Assembly: GCF_900110255.1 (NCBI RefSeq)
Contig: NZ_FODD01000053.1
Coordinates: forward strand, 1 to 43,508
DNA: 43,508 bases
DNA from: Actinacidiphila rubida
Lineage (GTDB): Bacteria > Actinomycetota > Actinomycetes > Streptomycetales > Streptomycetaceae
Direction of reading: 5' to 3'
Shown: piece after piece, positions 25,099 to 33,671 of the stretch
How positions within the stretch are numbered: the first letter of the stretch is position 1
Layout: each line of letters opens with the position of its first letter
The notes under the pieces: generated by a model
What the model saw: the letters and a program-made list of their open reading frames with translations, nothing else
The model's database searches: none
Told to the model about the DNA's origin: nothing
Program-made: the position numbers and the translations under genes

Positions 25099-26664
25099 CT
25101 AGGCCAGTGGGCCGGTGACCGTCTCGGCGGCGCGCACGAGCCCGCCGTCACGGACGAAGGCGCAGGCCGCCTCCAGGTCGGGCGACAGGAACCGGTCGCG
25201 GCCGGGCCCGTGCACGCCCGCTTCCCGGACGGCGGCCACGACGGCCGCGGACGCGGGCGCGAGCCGCAGCTCGGTGCCGGTCGTCCTGATCTCCAGCGCG
25301 CGGGTGGCCGCGAACAGCTCGACGGCGATGACGCGCGCGAGGGCGTCCACCGCGGCCCGCAGCTTGCGGGCGGCCGACCAGCCCATCGAGACGTGGTCCT
25401 CCTGCATCGCCGACGACGGGATCGAGTCGACGGACGCCGGCACCGCGAGCCGCTTCATCTCGCTGACCAGGGCGGCCTGTGTGTACTGGGCGATCATCAG
25501 CCCGGAGTCCACGCCCGGGTCGTCGGCCAGGAACGGCGGCAGGCCGTGCGAGCGGTTCTTGTCGAGCAGGCGGTCGGTGCGGCGCTCGGCGATGGACGCC
25601 AGGTCCGCCGCGGCGATCGCCAGGAAGTCCAGCACGTAGCCGACGGGCGCGCCGTGGAAGTTGCCGTTGGACTCCACCCGGCCGCCGCCGGCGCCGTCGA
25701 TCAGCACGACGGGGTTGTCGATCGCGGCGGCGAGCTCCCGCTCGGCGACGAGGCGGGCGTGTGCGAGGGTGTCGCGCCCGGCACCGGCCACCTGCGGCGC
25801 GCAGCGCACCGAGTAGGCGTCCTGCACGCGCGGCGCGTCGTCCTGGTGATGGCCCGTCAGGCCGGAGCCGGCCAGCACGCGGAGCATGTTGTCGGCGCTC
25901 GCGGCCTGGCCCGGGTGCGGGCGGATCGCGTGCAGCTCGGGCGCGAGCACCTTCTCGGTGCCGAGCAGCGCCTCCAGCGACAGGGCGGCGGTGATGTCGG
26001 CGGAGGTGAACAGCGCGGCGAGGTCCGCGCAGGCCATCACCAGCATGCCGAGCATGCCGTCGGTGCCGTTGATGAGGGCCAGGCCCTCCTTCTCCCGCAG
26101 CTCGACGGGCGCGATGCCGTGCTCGGCGAGGAGCTCGGCGACCGGGCGGACGGTGCCGTCCGGGCCCTCCGCCTCGCCCTCGCCCATCAGCACCAGGGCG
26201 CAGTGGGCGAGCGGCGCGAGGTCGCCGGAGCAGCCCAGCGAGCCGTACTCGTGGACGACGGGCGTGATGCCGGCGTTGAGCAGCGCGGCCATCGTCTCCG
26301 CGACGACGGGGCGGACACCGGTCCGCCCCGAGGCCAGGGTCTTCATCCGCAGGAACATCAGGCCGCGGACGACCTCCCGCTCCACTCGCGGGCCCATGCC
26401 GGCGGCGTGCGAGCGGACCAGGCTGCGCTGGAGCTGGGCACGCAGCTCCGGGCTGATGTGGCGCACGGCGAGCGCGCCGAAACCGGTGGAGACGCCGTAC
26501 ACCGGCTCGGGCTTGGCCGCGAGGGCGTCGATGACGGCGCGGGACTCGGCGATGCCGGCGAGGGCGGACTCGCCCAGCTCGACTCGGGCGTTGTGCCGGG
26601 CCACGGCGAGGACGTCCTCCGCGGTGGCGCCATCGGCGCCGACCACCACGTTCTGCATATCCAT
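25099..26664 (-). CDS. hutH: Histidine ammonia-lyase
   Basis: This 521-aa enzyme deaminates L-histidine to urocanate, the first step of the Hut pathway. It closely resembles Streptomyces HutH in length and sequence. The self-formed MIO cofactor site reads GSLGCSGDLAPL, with Cys-Ser-Gly in place of the usual Ala-Ser-Gly, as in S. griseus HutH. Other motifs are YGVSTGFGALA, NGTDGMLGMLV, QDAYSVRCAPQV and SIPSSAMQEDHVSMG. I chose the ATG at 26664 because a good promoter places the transcript start there; GTG at 26670 is the alternative. No other hut genes are nearby, as in other streptomycetes where they are scattered. Confidence 0.96.
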   Translation of the reverse strand: MDMQNVVVGADGATAEDVLAVARHNARVELGESALAGIAESRAVIDALAAKPEPVYGVSTGFGALAVRHISPELRAQLQRSLVRSHAAGMGPRVEREVVRGLMFLRMKTLASGRTGVRPVVAETMAALLNAGITPVVHEYGSLGCSGDLAPLAHCALVLMGEGEAEGPDGTVRPVAELLAEHGIAPVELREKEGLALINGTDGMLGMLVMACADLAALFTSADITAALSLEALLGTEKVLAPELHAIRPHPGQAASADNMLRVLAGSGLTGHHQDDAPRVQDAYSVRCAPQVAGAGRDTLAHARLVAERELAAAIDNPVVLIDGAGGGRVESNGNFHGAPVGYVLDFLAIAAADLASIAERRTDRLLDKNRSHGLPPFLADDPGVDSGLMIAQYTQAALVSEMKRLAVPASVDSIPSSAMQEDHVSMGWSAARKLRAAVDALARVIAVELFAATRALEIRTTGTELRLAPASAAVVAAVREAGVHGPGRDRFLSPDLEAACAFVRDGGLVRAAETVTGPLA

Positions 26665-26672
26665 ATTCACGC

Positions 26673-26701
26673 ACCCTAAGCACTGAATCCCTCCCTGTCA
26701 C
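26673..26701 (-). promoter_or_regulatory. hutH promoter, probably leaderless
   Basis: On the minus strand GTGACA (26701-26696), a 17-nt spacer and TAGGGT (26678-26673) form a Streptomyces-type promoter. The ATG of hutH begins nine bases after the -10 box, so transcription would start at or within a base or two of the start codon. Confidence 0.6.
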
Positions 26702-27529
26702 CCCACCCCCGGCAGCGCCCGCCGACGAGCTGGCCTGGCCTGCCCTGCGCGGGCGAAGCGTCGCCCCGTGCGCGCGGGGGGGTGCGGGTTGTCCGACGTC
26801 CTCCTCGCCGCGCTCCTGGCCGTCGCCCCGTGCGCGCGGGGGGGGCGGCTTCCGGGGGCGCGGGTCTCCGGACGTCGTCCGGGAGGTGCACCCTGCGCGG
26901 CAAGTGCGGCGACGCCTCGGGCGCCTGCCGCCCGGAGGGGCCGTTCGGTCCGTCGGACACAACCGGTCGGTGGCGGGGTGCTCGCGCCGGGCACGCTTAC
27001 GGCCGAAGCCCGGCGGGCTCGCCCCCTGCCGGCCCAGCTCCGCCCGCACAGGGCGAATCCCGGACCAGGAACGAGCCCCGCAGGTGCGGCCCCGCGGGTG
27101 CGGCCCCGCGGCCGCAGCCGGCCGGCCCCCGCCGAAAGGCGAAACCGCGGTCCGGGCAGGGCGGCCCGCCGGGAAGGCGAACCCGGGCCCACGCCGGACG
27201 AACCCCTCGCCGGGAAGGCCGAACCGCAGCCTGCGCGGGGCGGAACCCCGCCGGGAAGGCGAACCCCCCGTCGGGAAGCCGACCCCCGTCCCACGCGGGA
27301 CGAACCCCTCGCCAGGAAGGCCGGACCGCAGCCTGCGCGGGGCGGAACCCCACCGGGCAGCCGAACCCCTCGCCGGGAAGGCCGAACCGCAACCTGCGCG
27401 CGGCGGAACCCCACCGGGCAGGCGAACCCCTCGCCAGGAAGGCCGAACCGCAGCCCGCGCGCGGCGGAACCCGCCGGGAAGGCGAACCCCCCGCCCACGC
27501 CGGGTGAGGCCCCTCCCCGGAGGGGACCG
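26702..27529. repeat. GC-rich degenerate repeat region with 61-bp tandem array
   Basis: About 830 bp hold no credible gene. From 27200 to about 27500 a degenerate unit of about 61 bp repeats: GAACCCCTCGCC starts at 27200, 27302, 27363 and 27424, with a shortened variant near 27264. Units contain GGAAGGCCGAACCGCAGCCTG- and GGCGGAACCCC-like blocks. The left part has two CGTCGCCCCGTGCGCGCGGG copies (about 26760 and 26820) and further GGCGAACC elements. Long open frames here are a by-product of composition. Confidence 0.8.
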
Positions 27530-28699
27530 TCAGGGGTGGTGGCCGCGGAGGCTGCGGCGCTCGGACGCGGGGTGGGCGGGGGGCGAGTCCGCCAGCCGCA
27601 CGACCGGGTCGTCGGGCCCCTCCTGACCCGCCACCACGGGATGCTCCGCGCGGAGGGCCTTCGCCCGGTACTGCGCCGCGTCCGCCAGCCGGAACAACCG
27701 CCGGGCCGACCGCACCGCCCCGATCGTCCCGCCGGTCGAGGCGACACCGCACGCGACGCCCTCCCCGACCTCCAGCTCCGCCGCCCGCAGGCACAACTCG
27801 TCCGCCGCGGCGACCACGTCCGCCGGGTCCACCCCCACCGCGACGATGCAGAACTCGTCGCCGCCGAGCCGCGCGGCCAGACTTCCCGGCAGCATCGCCC
27901 CGCACAGCGACAGCAGCGAGCCGAATCGTTCCAGCAGACGGTCCCCGACGGCGTGCCCCAGGCGGTCGTTGACGGTCTTGAGCCCGTTGAGGTCGCACAC
28001 GACGAGGCTGACGACCGTGCCGTCGGCCCGGTGCCGTTCCAGCGCCTCGTCCAGCCGCGCGTCGACCGCGCGGCGGTTGCCGAGCCCGGTCAGCGGGTCC
28101 GTGAACGCCAGCCGCTGCACCTCGGCGAGCCGCTCGGTCTGTGCGATGCCGGACGCGATGAGCGCGGCCAGCACCGTCGCGAAGTCCGCGTCCTTGCGGC
28201 CGAACGCGGGCTCGCCGATGCCGCGGGCCACGTACAGCTCGCCCCACGCGCGGCCGTGCACCACGATCGGCGCCACCACGCAGCTGCCGCGGCCGCGCCG
28301 GCGCAGCGCCGCGGTGCGGCCCCAGCTGCTGCCCGGCGCGGTGCCGGTACTGGTGCCGGTGCCGGTGCCGTCCGCGGTCTCCACCCAGGCGTGCGGTTCG
28401 CCGCCCGCGGCCCACGTGCCGTGCAGGATCTCGGCGATCTCCGGGAAGTCGTGCACGGAGTAGGACTCGTCGGCCGGCTCCGGCTCCTCGCCGGGCGCCA
28501 GGTCGCCGTCGTTGACGAGCACCCGCAGCCGCCCGGTCTCCCGCTCCCACGCGGAGATCGCGGTGAACGAGGCGTCCAGTGCCAGCCGGGCGCGGCGCGC
28601 GGCGGCGCGCACCGCGGCACGGGGACTCTGCGCCGTCGCCAGGACCTGCGCGAACTCGACGACGGCCCGGAGCCGCAGATCGGCTGAATCGTCAACCAT
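27530..28699 (-). CDS. GAF-GGDEF protein, putative diguanylate cyclase
   Basis: This 389-aa cytoplasmic protein has an N-terminal GAF-like sensor (about 10-185) and a GGDEF domain (about 195-355) with LAFTDPLTGLGNRRAVD and the intact catalytic motif GGDEF at 279-283. It should make c-di-GMP, which controls development in Streptomyces. The product-inhibition motif RxxD five residues before GGDEF is absent (SLAARLGGDEF). A Thr-Gly-rich simple repeat (GTGTGTSTGTAPG) interrupts the GAF domain, encoded by repetitive DNA near 28340-28370. The architecture matches the S. coelicolor SCO4931/CdgE-type protein as I recall, but I leave the symbol blank. The GTG-type start at 28699 gives the family length. 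Confidence 0.88.
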   Translation of the reverse strand: MVDDSADLRLRAVVEFAQVLATAQSPRAAVRAAARRARLALDASFTAISAWERETGRLRVLVNDGDLAPGEEPEPADESYSVHDFPEIAEILHGTWAAGGEPHAWVETADGTGTGTSTGTAPGSSWGRTAALRRRGRGSCVVAPIVVHGRAWGELYVARGIGEPAFGRKDADFATVLAALIASGIAQTERLAEVQRLAFTDPLTGLGNRRAVDARLDEALERHRADGTVVSLVVCDLNGLKTVNDRLGHAVGDRLLERFGSLLSLCGAMLPGSLAARLGGDEFCIVAVGVDPADVVAAADELCLRAAELEVGEGVACGVASTGGTIGAVRSARRLFRLADAAQYRAKALRAEHPVVAGQEGPDDPVVRLADSPPAHPASERRSLRGHHP

Positions 28700-28797
28700 C
28701 TGTCCAGGCTAGGGACGTCCGCCCCGGTATGGGCAGGTGACGTCACGGTGGCTGGGCCGAACGGACCTGTCCGAAGACCGGCCGGAGCCGGCGCGGG

Positions 28798-29598
28798 CTA
28801 CTCCCCGGGCCAGTCGGGCGAGCGCTTCTCGTTGAAGGCGGCCACGCCTTCCGCGCGGTCGCCGGAGAAGGCGACGCTGCGCCAGGCCGCGTCCTCGACC
28901 TCCAGGCCGGCCCGCAGGTCGAGGCCGTGCCCCAGCCGCAGCGCGCGTTTGGCGGCGCGCAGGCCGACCGGGGAGTTGGCCGCGATGCGGCCGGCCAGCG
29001 CGAGGGCCTCGGTGCGCGCCTCGCCGGCCGGCACCAGCTGGTCGACCAGGCCGAGCCGGGCCGCCTCCTCGCCGGGCAGGCGGCGCGCGGTGAAGATCAG
29101 CTCCGCGGCGCGGGCGGCGCCGACGCGGCGCGGCAGCAGCTGCGTGCCGCCGCCGCCCGGGATGACGCCGACGGAGACCTCGGGCAGGCCGACGACGGCG
29201 GTCTCGTCGGCCACGATCAGGTCGCAGGCGAGGGCGAGTTCGAAGCCGCCGCCGAGGGCGAAGCCGTGCACGGCGGCGACGGTGGGCATGGGCAGGTCGA
29301 GGACGCCGGTGTAGGCGGCCCGCGCGTGCGGGCGCTGACGCACGAGTTCGGCGTCCGTCAGCGAGTTGCGTTCCTTGAGGTCGGCACCGACGCAGAACGC
29401 ACGGTCGTGCGTGGAGGTCAGGACGGTCACGCTGACCGTGGCGTCGTCCGCCAGGGCCGCGCACGCCTGGGAGAGGGCCTCGGCCATCGCGCTGGACACG
29501 GCGTTCATGGCCTTCGGCCGGTCCAGGACGAGTTCGGCCACGCGGGGGGCGTGGCGGCGCACCACCACGAACTCGCCGAACCGCTCTTCGTCAGCCAT
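28798..29598 (-). CDS. Enoyl-CoA hydratase/isomerase family protein
   Basis: This 266-aa crotonase-fold enzyme acts on acyl-CoA thioesters. The oxyanion-hole motifs are AFCVGADLKERN and VAAVHGFALGGGFELALACD; the catalytic Glu positions appear as E in GGFELAL and in GLPEVSVGVIPGGGGTQLLPR, so hydratase activity is plausible. The substrate is unknown; fatty-acid or branched-chain amino-acid breakdown are the usual roles. The ATG at 29598 follows GAGGAGGCCCGC. A palindrome (29614-29625) lies directly upstream. It is 98 nt upstream of the GGDEF gene on the same strand. Confidence 0.92.
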   Translation of the reverse strand: MADEERFGEFVVVRRHAPRVAELVLDRPKAMNAVSSAMAEALSQACAALADDATVSVTVLTSTHDRAFCVGADLKERNSLTDAELVRQRPHARAAYTGVLDLPMPTVAAVHGFALGGGFELALACDLIVADETAVVGLPEVSVGVIPGGGGTQLLPRRVGAARAAELIFTARRLPGEEAARLGLVDQLVPAGEARTEALALAGRIAANSPVGLRAAKRALRLGHGLDLRAGLEVEDAAWRSVAFSGDRAEGVAAFNEKRSPDWPGE

Positions 29599-29613
29599 GC
29601 GGGCCTCCTCGGT

Positions 29614-29625
29614 TAACGCGCGTTA
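29614..29625 (-). promoter_or_regulatory. Palindrome upstream of the enoyl-CoA hydratase gene
   Basis: The perfect 12-nt palindrome TAACGCGCGTTA lies just before the ribosome binding site of the enoyl-CoA hydratase gene, where a TetR-type operator would block transcription. The regulator is unknown. Confidence 0.4.
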
Positions 29626-29684
29626 TCGCGTGCCGCCATCCTCGCACGGCCCTCGACCACGCCGGGGCGGGCCTGTGGACAACC

Positions 29685-29775
29685 CGGCGAACCCCGCGCC
29701 GGAGCAAGGCGAACCGCCGCCGGCACGGGGCGAACCCCCGTGCCGGGCAGGGCGAACCAGCCCCGCGCGGGGGCG
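29685..29775. repeat. GGCGAACC-type short repeats
   Basis: Four imperfect copies of a unit of about 29 bp built on GGCGAACC, GCCGG and GGGGCGAACC occur between the cyclase and the enoyl-CoA hydratase genes. They resemble blocks in the 26702-27529 region. Confidence 0.6.
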
Positions 29776-29781
29776 GGGCCC

Positions 29782-30933
29782 TCAGGTGGGGCGGCGGGAG
29801 AGGAGCCAGGGTTCGACGACACCGAGGCCGCGGACCGGCCGCCGCCACATCGGCTGCAGCGCGAAGCGGTACTTCTCCGCGGCCCCGGCGTCCACCTCCG
29901 CCTCGGAGATCGGCGCCTCGCCGGCCTCACCGAGCGCCTCCGCGAAGTCGCCGTCGACGAGGACGGCGTCGCGTGGCGCTATGGACGTGAGGCGGGACGC
30001 CAGGTTCACCGTCGTACCGAACACGTCGCCCATCCGGGTGGTGACCGTGCCGAACGCCATCCCGACGCGCAGCGCCGGCATCGTCTCGTCGCCGATCATC
30101 GTCTCGATCAGCCGCATGCCGATCTCCGCGGCCGTGCCGGGGTCGTCCGCGACGAACAGCACCTCGTCGCCGAGGGTCTTGATCAGCCGCCCGCCGTACG
30201 CGGCGACCTGGTCCGCGGCCGTGGTCTCGAACGCCTCGACGAGCTCGCCGAGTTCCTCCTCCTCCAGGCGGCGGGTGAGCCGCGTGAAGCCCACCAGATC
30301 GGCGAAGCCGACGGCGAGCCGCCGGTCCACGGCCTCTTCGTCGTCGGACTGGACGACCCTGCTGGTGGCGGCGGCGACCTGGCGGCGCCACACGTAGATG
30401 AGGAACTCCTCCAGCTCCGGCAGCAGCAGCTCGACCAGCGGGTAGGCCACCTCGGCGCGCGTCATCCCGGGCTCGGGCGGCTCGGTCAGGCCCTCCAGGA
30501 AGGAGTCCGTCTGCCAGTCGGCCAGCCGGGCGGTGGTCTGCCCGGTGGAGCGGGCCACCTGGATCGCCATGGACTCGCTCAGCAGGCCCGCCTCGACGAG
30601 TCCGGCGAGCCGCCGCAGCGCCAGCACGTCCGCCTCGGTGAGCGCCTTGGCCTGGCCGATGTCGGCGAAGCCCATGGCGCGCCAGAAGCGCGACGCGAGG
30701 TCCATCGACACGCCGGCCGTGCGGGCGGCCTGGAAGGGCGTGTAGCGGCGGGGCGCGCCGAGGATGAGCTGTTCGAGCCGCAGGGCGAGGGGGTGCTCGC
30801 CGCCCTCACCCGCCGCGTCGGAGCCGTACTCCGCACCCGCGTCGGCATCGTCGTCCGCGGGATCGTCGCCGTGCGGTTCCGGGGCGGTGCCCGGATCCGG
30901 GAGGAACGGCTCGTCCGGCTGGGCCTGGTCCAC
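29782..30933 (-). CDS. cya: Class III adenylate cyclase with N-terminal regulatory domain
   Basis: This 383-aa soluble cyclase converts ATP to cAMP. After an acidic disordered N-terminus (1-45), an alpha-helical regulatory domain (about 48-190, LALRLEQLILGAPRRYTPFQAARTAGVS...) resembles the autoinhibitory domain of pH-sensing Rv1264-type cyclases. The catalytic domain (about 200-365) keeps all key residues: metal-binding D212 (GFADLVGFT) and D256 (TLGDEV), adenine-selecting K252 and D303, and transition-state N310 and R314 (TTVNLASRL). The length matches the single adenylate cyclase Cya of S. coelicolor, which affects germination and development. The GTG at 30933 begins 118 nt after birA ends on the same strand. 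Confidence 0.93.
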   Translation of the reverse strand: MDQAQPDEPFLPDPGTAPEPHGDDPADDDADAGAEYGSDAAGEGGEHPLALRLEQLILGAPRRYTPFQAARTAGVSMDLASRFWRAMGFADIGQAKALTEADVLALRRLAGLVEAGLLSESMAIQVARSTGQTTARLADWQTDSFLEGLTEPPEPGMTRAEVAYPLVELLLPELEEFLIYVWRRQVAAATSRVVQSDDEEAVDRRLAVGFADLVGFTRLTRRLEEEELGELVEAFETTAADQVAAYGGRLIKTLGDEVLFVADDPGTAAEIGMRLIETMIGDETMPALRVGMAFGTVTTRMGDVFGTTVNLASRLTSIAPRDAVLVDGDFAEALGEAGEAPISEAEVDAGAAEKYRFALQPMWRRPVRGLGVVEPWLLSRRPT

Positions 30934-31051
30934 GTTTACCGTCCAGCCCCTGAAGAGTCCCTGCGCACAGCCCTTCCGATCATCGAGACGACGCAGCCCC
31001 TCAACGATACGGCAGGTGTGCCCTAGCTCACTCTCGTCCGGCCGCGGCGGC

Positions 31052-31912
31052 TCACCGGGACGGCCGGAGGTGGACCACGTCGCCCGCGCCGACCGGCTGC
31101 TCGCCGTCGGGTCCGGCGATCACCAGCCGCCCGTCGGCGTCGACGCCGACCGCGGTGCCGGCGAGCTCCCGGCCGCCGGGCAGTTCGGCCCGCACCTGGC
31201 GGCCGAGGGTCGCGCAGCCGGCGGCGTAGGTCTGGTCGAGCCGGGAGGCGGTCGCGTCGCCGTCGGCGGCGCGCCAGGCGGAGTACCAGTCCGACAGGGA
31301 GCGCAGCACGGCGCGCAGCAGCGGGTCGCGGTCGGTGCCCTGGGCGCCGGCCAGGGCCAGCGAGGAGGCGGTGGGGACGGGCAGTTCGTCGGCGCGCAGC
31401 GAGACGTTGACGCCGATGCCGACGACGACGGCGGTGTCCCCGGCGCGCTCGGCGAGGATGCCGCCGGTCTTGCGCTCCTCGCCGTCGACGGTGACCAGCA
31501 GGTCGTTCGGCCACTTGAGTGCCGTGTCGACGCCCGCGGTGCGCGAGAGCGCGGTCGCGGTGGCGACTCCGGCGAGCAGCGGCAGCCAGCCCCATCGGTG
31601 GACCGGCACGGGGGCCTGCCCGCCGCGGGGTTCACCCGGTCGGAGCAGCACGGAGAAGAACAGCCCGGAGCGGGCCGGGGCGGTCCAGACGCGGTCCAGC
31701 CGGCCCCGTCCCGCGGTCTGCTCCTCGGCGACCAGCACGGTGCCCTCGGGGGCCCCCTGCTGGGCTTTCGCGGTCAGGTCGGCGTTGGTGGAGCCGGTGT
31801 CCTGGACCACGTCGAGCACCGTCCACACCCCGTCCCGCTCGACCACCGCCCGGCGGAGCGCGGCGGCGTTGAGCGGCGGGCGGTCGAGGTCGGACCAGCG
31901 GCTTGACGTCAT
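31052..31912 (-). CDS. birA: Biotin-[acetyl-CoA-carboxylase] ligase
   Basis: This 286-aa enzyme attaches biotin to the carrier lysine of acyl-CoA carboxylase alpha subunits. Motifs are DTGSTNADL, the biotinyl-AMP loop EEQTAGRGRLDRVW, KWPNDLLV and GGILAER, with a C-terminal SH3-like domain (GTAVGVDADGRLVI). It has no N-terminal helix-turn-helix, so it is a class I ligase and not a repressor. The ATG is at 31912. It is divergent from pccB, and its probable substrate AccA2 is encoded 4 kb away. Confidence 0.95.
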   Translation of the reverse strand: MTSSRWSDLDRPPLNAAALRRAVVERDGVWTVLDVVQDTGSTNADLTAKAQQGAPEGTVLVAEEQTAGRGRLDRVWTAPARSGLFFSVLLRPGEPRGGQAPVPVHRWGWLPLLAGVATATALSRTAGVDTALKWPNDLLVTVDGEERKTGGILAERAGDTAVVVGIGVNVSLRADELPVPTASSLALAGAQGTDRDPLLRAVLRSLSDWYSAWRAADGDATASRLDQTYAAGCATLGRQVRAELPGGRELAGTAVGVDADGRLVIAGPDGEQPVGAGDVVHLRPSR

Positions 31913-32001
31913 GGCCCCACCCTACGAGCGGGCGCCGGAGTGTGGTGTACGACGCAGTGCCGGCTGCCCAGCGTCGCCACTACGCTACGGAACACAGCGT
32001 T

Positions 32002-32033
32002 ACTCGCCAGTTAACGAGTCCGATTGACGAGTC
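32002..32033. promoter_or_regulatory. Repeated ACGAGTC boxes in the birA-pccB spacer
   Basis: ACGAGTC occurs at 32014-32020 and 32027-32033 (13-bp period), and ACTCG at 32002-32006 makes an inverted pair with the first. TTGACG at 32024-32029 could be a pccB -35 box, so these may be operator boxes. Confidence 0.4.
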
Positions 32034-32080
32034 TGACGACCGAGCCGGATACAGCGCCGAGAGCAGGAGAGCCGTCCCCC

Positions 32081-33670
32081 ATGGCCGACCCTGAGTACGA
32101 CATCCACACGACCGCGGGGAAGCTCGCCGACCTGCGCCGTCGTATCGACGAGGCGACCCACGCGGGTTCGGTCCGCGCGGTGGAGAAGCAGCATGCCAAG
32201 GGCAAGCTGACCGCGCGTGAGCGCATCGAACTGCTGCTGGACGAAGGGTCGTTCACCGAGCTGGACGAACTCGCCCGGCACCGTTCCACGAACTTCGGCC
32301 TGGAGGCCAACCGCCCCTACGGGGACGGCGTGGTGACCGGGTACGGCACCGTCGACGGCCGGCCGGTCGCCGTGTTCTCGCAGGACTTCACGGTCTTCGG
32401 CGGGGCGCTGGGCGAGGTGTTCGGCGAGAAGATCGTCAAGGTGATGGACTTCGCGCTGAAGACCGGCTGCCCGGTCATCGGCATCAACGACTCCGGCGGC
32501 GCCCGTATCCAGGAGGGCGTCACCTCGCTGGGCATGTACGGCGAGATCTTCCGCCGCAACACCCATGCCTCGGGAGTGATTCCGCAGATCAGCCTGATCA
32601 TGGGCCCGTGCGCGGGCGGTGCGGTGTACTCGCCGGCGATCACCGACTTCGTGGTGATGGTCGACCGCACCTCGCACATGTTCATCACCGGTCCCGACGT
32701 CATCAAGACGGTGACCGGCGAGGACGTCGGCATGGAGGAGCTGGGCGGCGCCCGGACCCACAACACCACGTCCGGCAACGCCCATCACCTGTCGGGCGAC
32801 GAGAAGGACGCGTTCGAGTTCGTCAAGGCGCTGCTGTCCTACCTGCCGAGCAACAACCTGGAGGAGGCGCCGTCGTACGCCGCCGAGGCGGACCTGGCGG
32901 TGTCCCCCGAGGATCTCGAACTCGACACGCTGATCCCGGACTCGGCGAACCAGCCGTACGACATGCACCGGGTCGTCGAACACGTGCTGGACGACGGGGA
33001 GTTCCTGGAGACGCAGTCGCTGTTCGCGCCGAACATCCTGACCGGCTTCGGCCGGATCGAGGGCCGGCCGGTGGGCGTGGTCGCCAACCAGCCGCTGCAG
33101 TTCGCGGGGTGCCTGGACATCAACGCCTCGGAGAAGGCGGCGCGCTTCGTGCGCACCTGCGACAGCTTCAACATCCCGGTGGTCACGTTCGTCGACGTGC
33201 CCGGGTTCCTGCCCGGCACGAGCCAGGAGTGGGACGGCATCATCCGGCGCGGCGCGAAGCTGATCTACGCCTACGCCGAGGCGACCGTCCCGCTGATCAC
33301 GATCATCACCCGCAAGGCGTACGGCGGCGCGTACGACGTGATGGGGTCCAAGCACCTGGGCGCGGACCTCAACCTGGCCTGGCCGACGGCCCAGATCGCG
33401 GTGATGGGCGCGCAGGGCGCGGTCAACATCCTGCACCGCCGCACGATCGCCGCGGCGGACGGCCCCGAGCAGGCCGACGAGCTGCGCCAGCAGCTGATCA
33501 CCGACTACGAGGACGCGCTGCTCAACCCGTACGTCGCGGCCGAACGCGGGTACGTGGACGCGGTCATCGCGCCGTCGCAGACCCGCGCGCAGCTGGTGAA
33601 GGCGCTGCGGACGCTGCGCAACAAGCGGGAGAGCCTGCCGCCGAAGAAGCACGGCAACATCCCGCTGTAG
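32081..33670 (+). CDS. pccB: Propionyl-CoA carboxylase beta subunit (carboxyltransferase)
   Basis: This 529-aa carboxyltransferase transfers CO2 from carboxybiotin on AccA2 to propionyl-CoA, giving methylmalonyl-CoA, a polyketide and branched fatty-acid extender. It is nearly the same length as S. coelicolor PccB (530 aa). Both oxyanion-hole loops are present (DSGGARIQEGV; GPCAGGAVYSPA; later ITRKAYGGAYDVMGSKH). D419 in GGAYDVMG corresponds to the Asp422 that sets propionyl-CoA preference in PccB. I chose the ATG at 32081, with AGGAG upstream; a TTG at 32024 keeps the frame open but lies at the promoter. A long hairpin follows before pccE. Confidence 0.95.
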   Translation: MADPEYDIHTTAGKLADLRRRIDEATHAGSVRAVEKQHAKGKLTARERIELLLDEGSFTELDELARHRSTNFGLEANRPYGDGVVTGYGTVDGRPVAVFSQDFTVFGGALGEVFGEKIVKVMDFALKTGCPVIGINDSGGARIQEGVTSLGMYGEIFRRNTHASGVIPQISLIMGPCAGGAVYSPAITDFVVMVDRTSHMFITGPDVIKTVTGEDVGMEELGGARTHNTTSGNAHHLSGDEKDAFEFVKALLSYLPSNNLEEAPSYAAEADLAVSPEDLELDTLIPDSANQPYDMHRVVEHVLDDGEFLETQSLFAPNILTGFGRIEGRPVGVVANQPLQFAGCLDINASEKAARFVRTCDSFNIPVVTFVDVPGFLPGTSQEWDGIIRRGAKLIYAYAEATVPLITIITRKAYGGAYDVMGSKHLGADLNLAWPTAQIAVMGAQGAVNILHRRTIAAADGPEQADELRQQLITDYEDALLNPYVAAERGYVDAVIAPSQTRAQLVKALRTLRNKRESLPPKKHGNIPL

Positions 33671-33671
33671 G

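Noticed and set aside
26698..28687. Long open frames on both strands across the repeat region
   Set aside because: Their repetitive Pro/Arg/Gly translations follow the 61-bp DNA repeats and run into the GGDEF gene out of frame; no ribosome binding site or conserved motif was seen.
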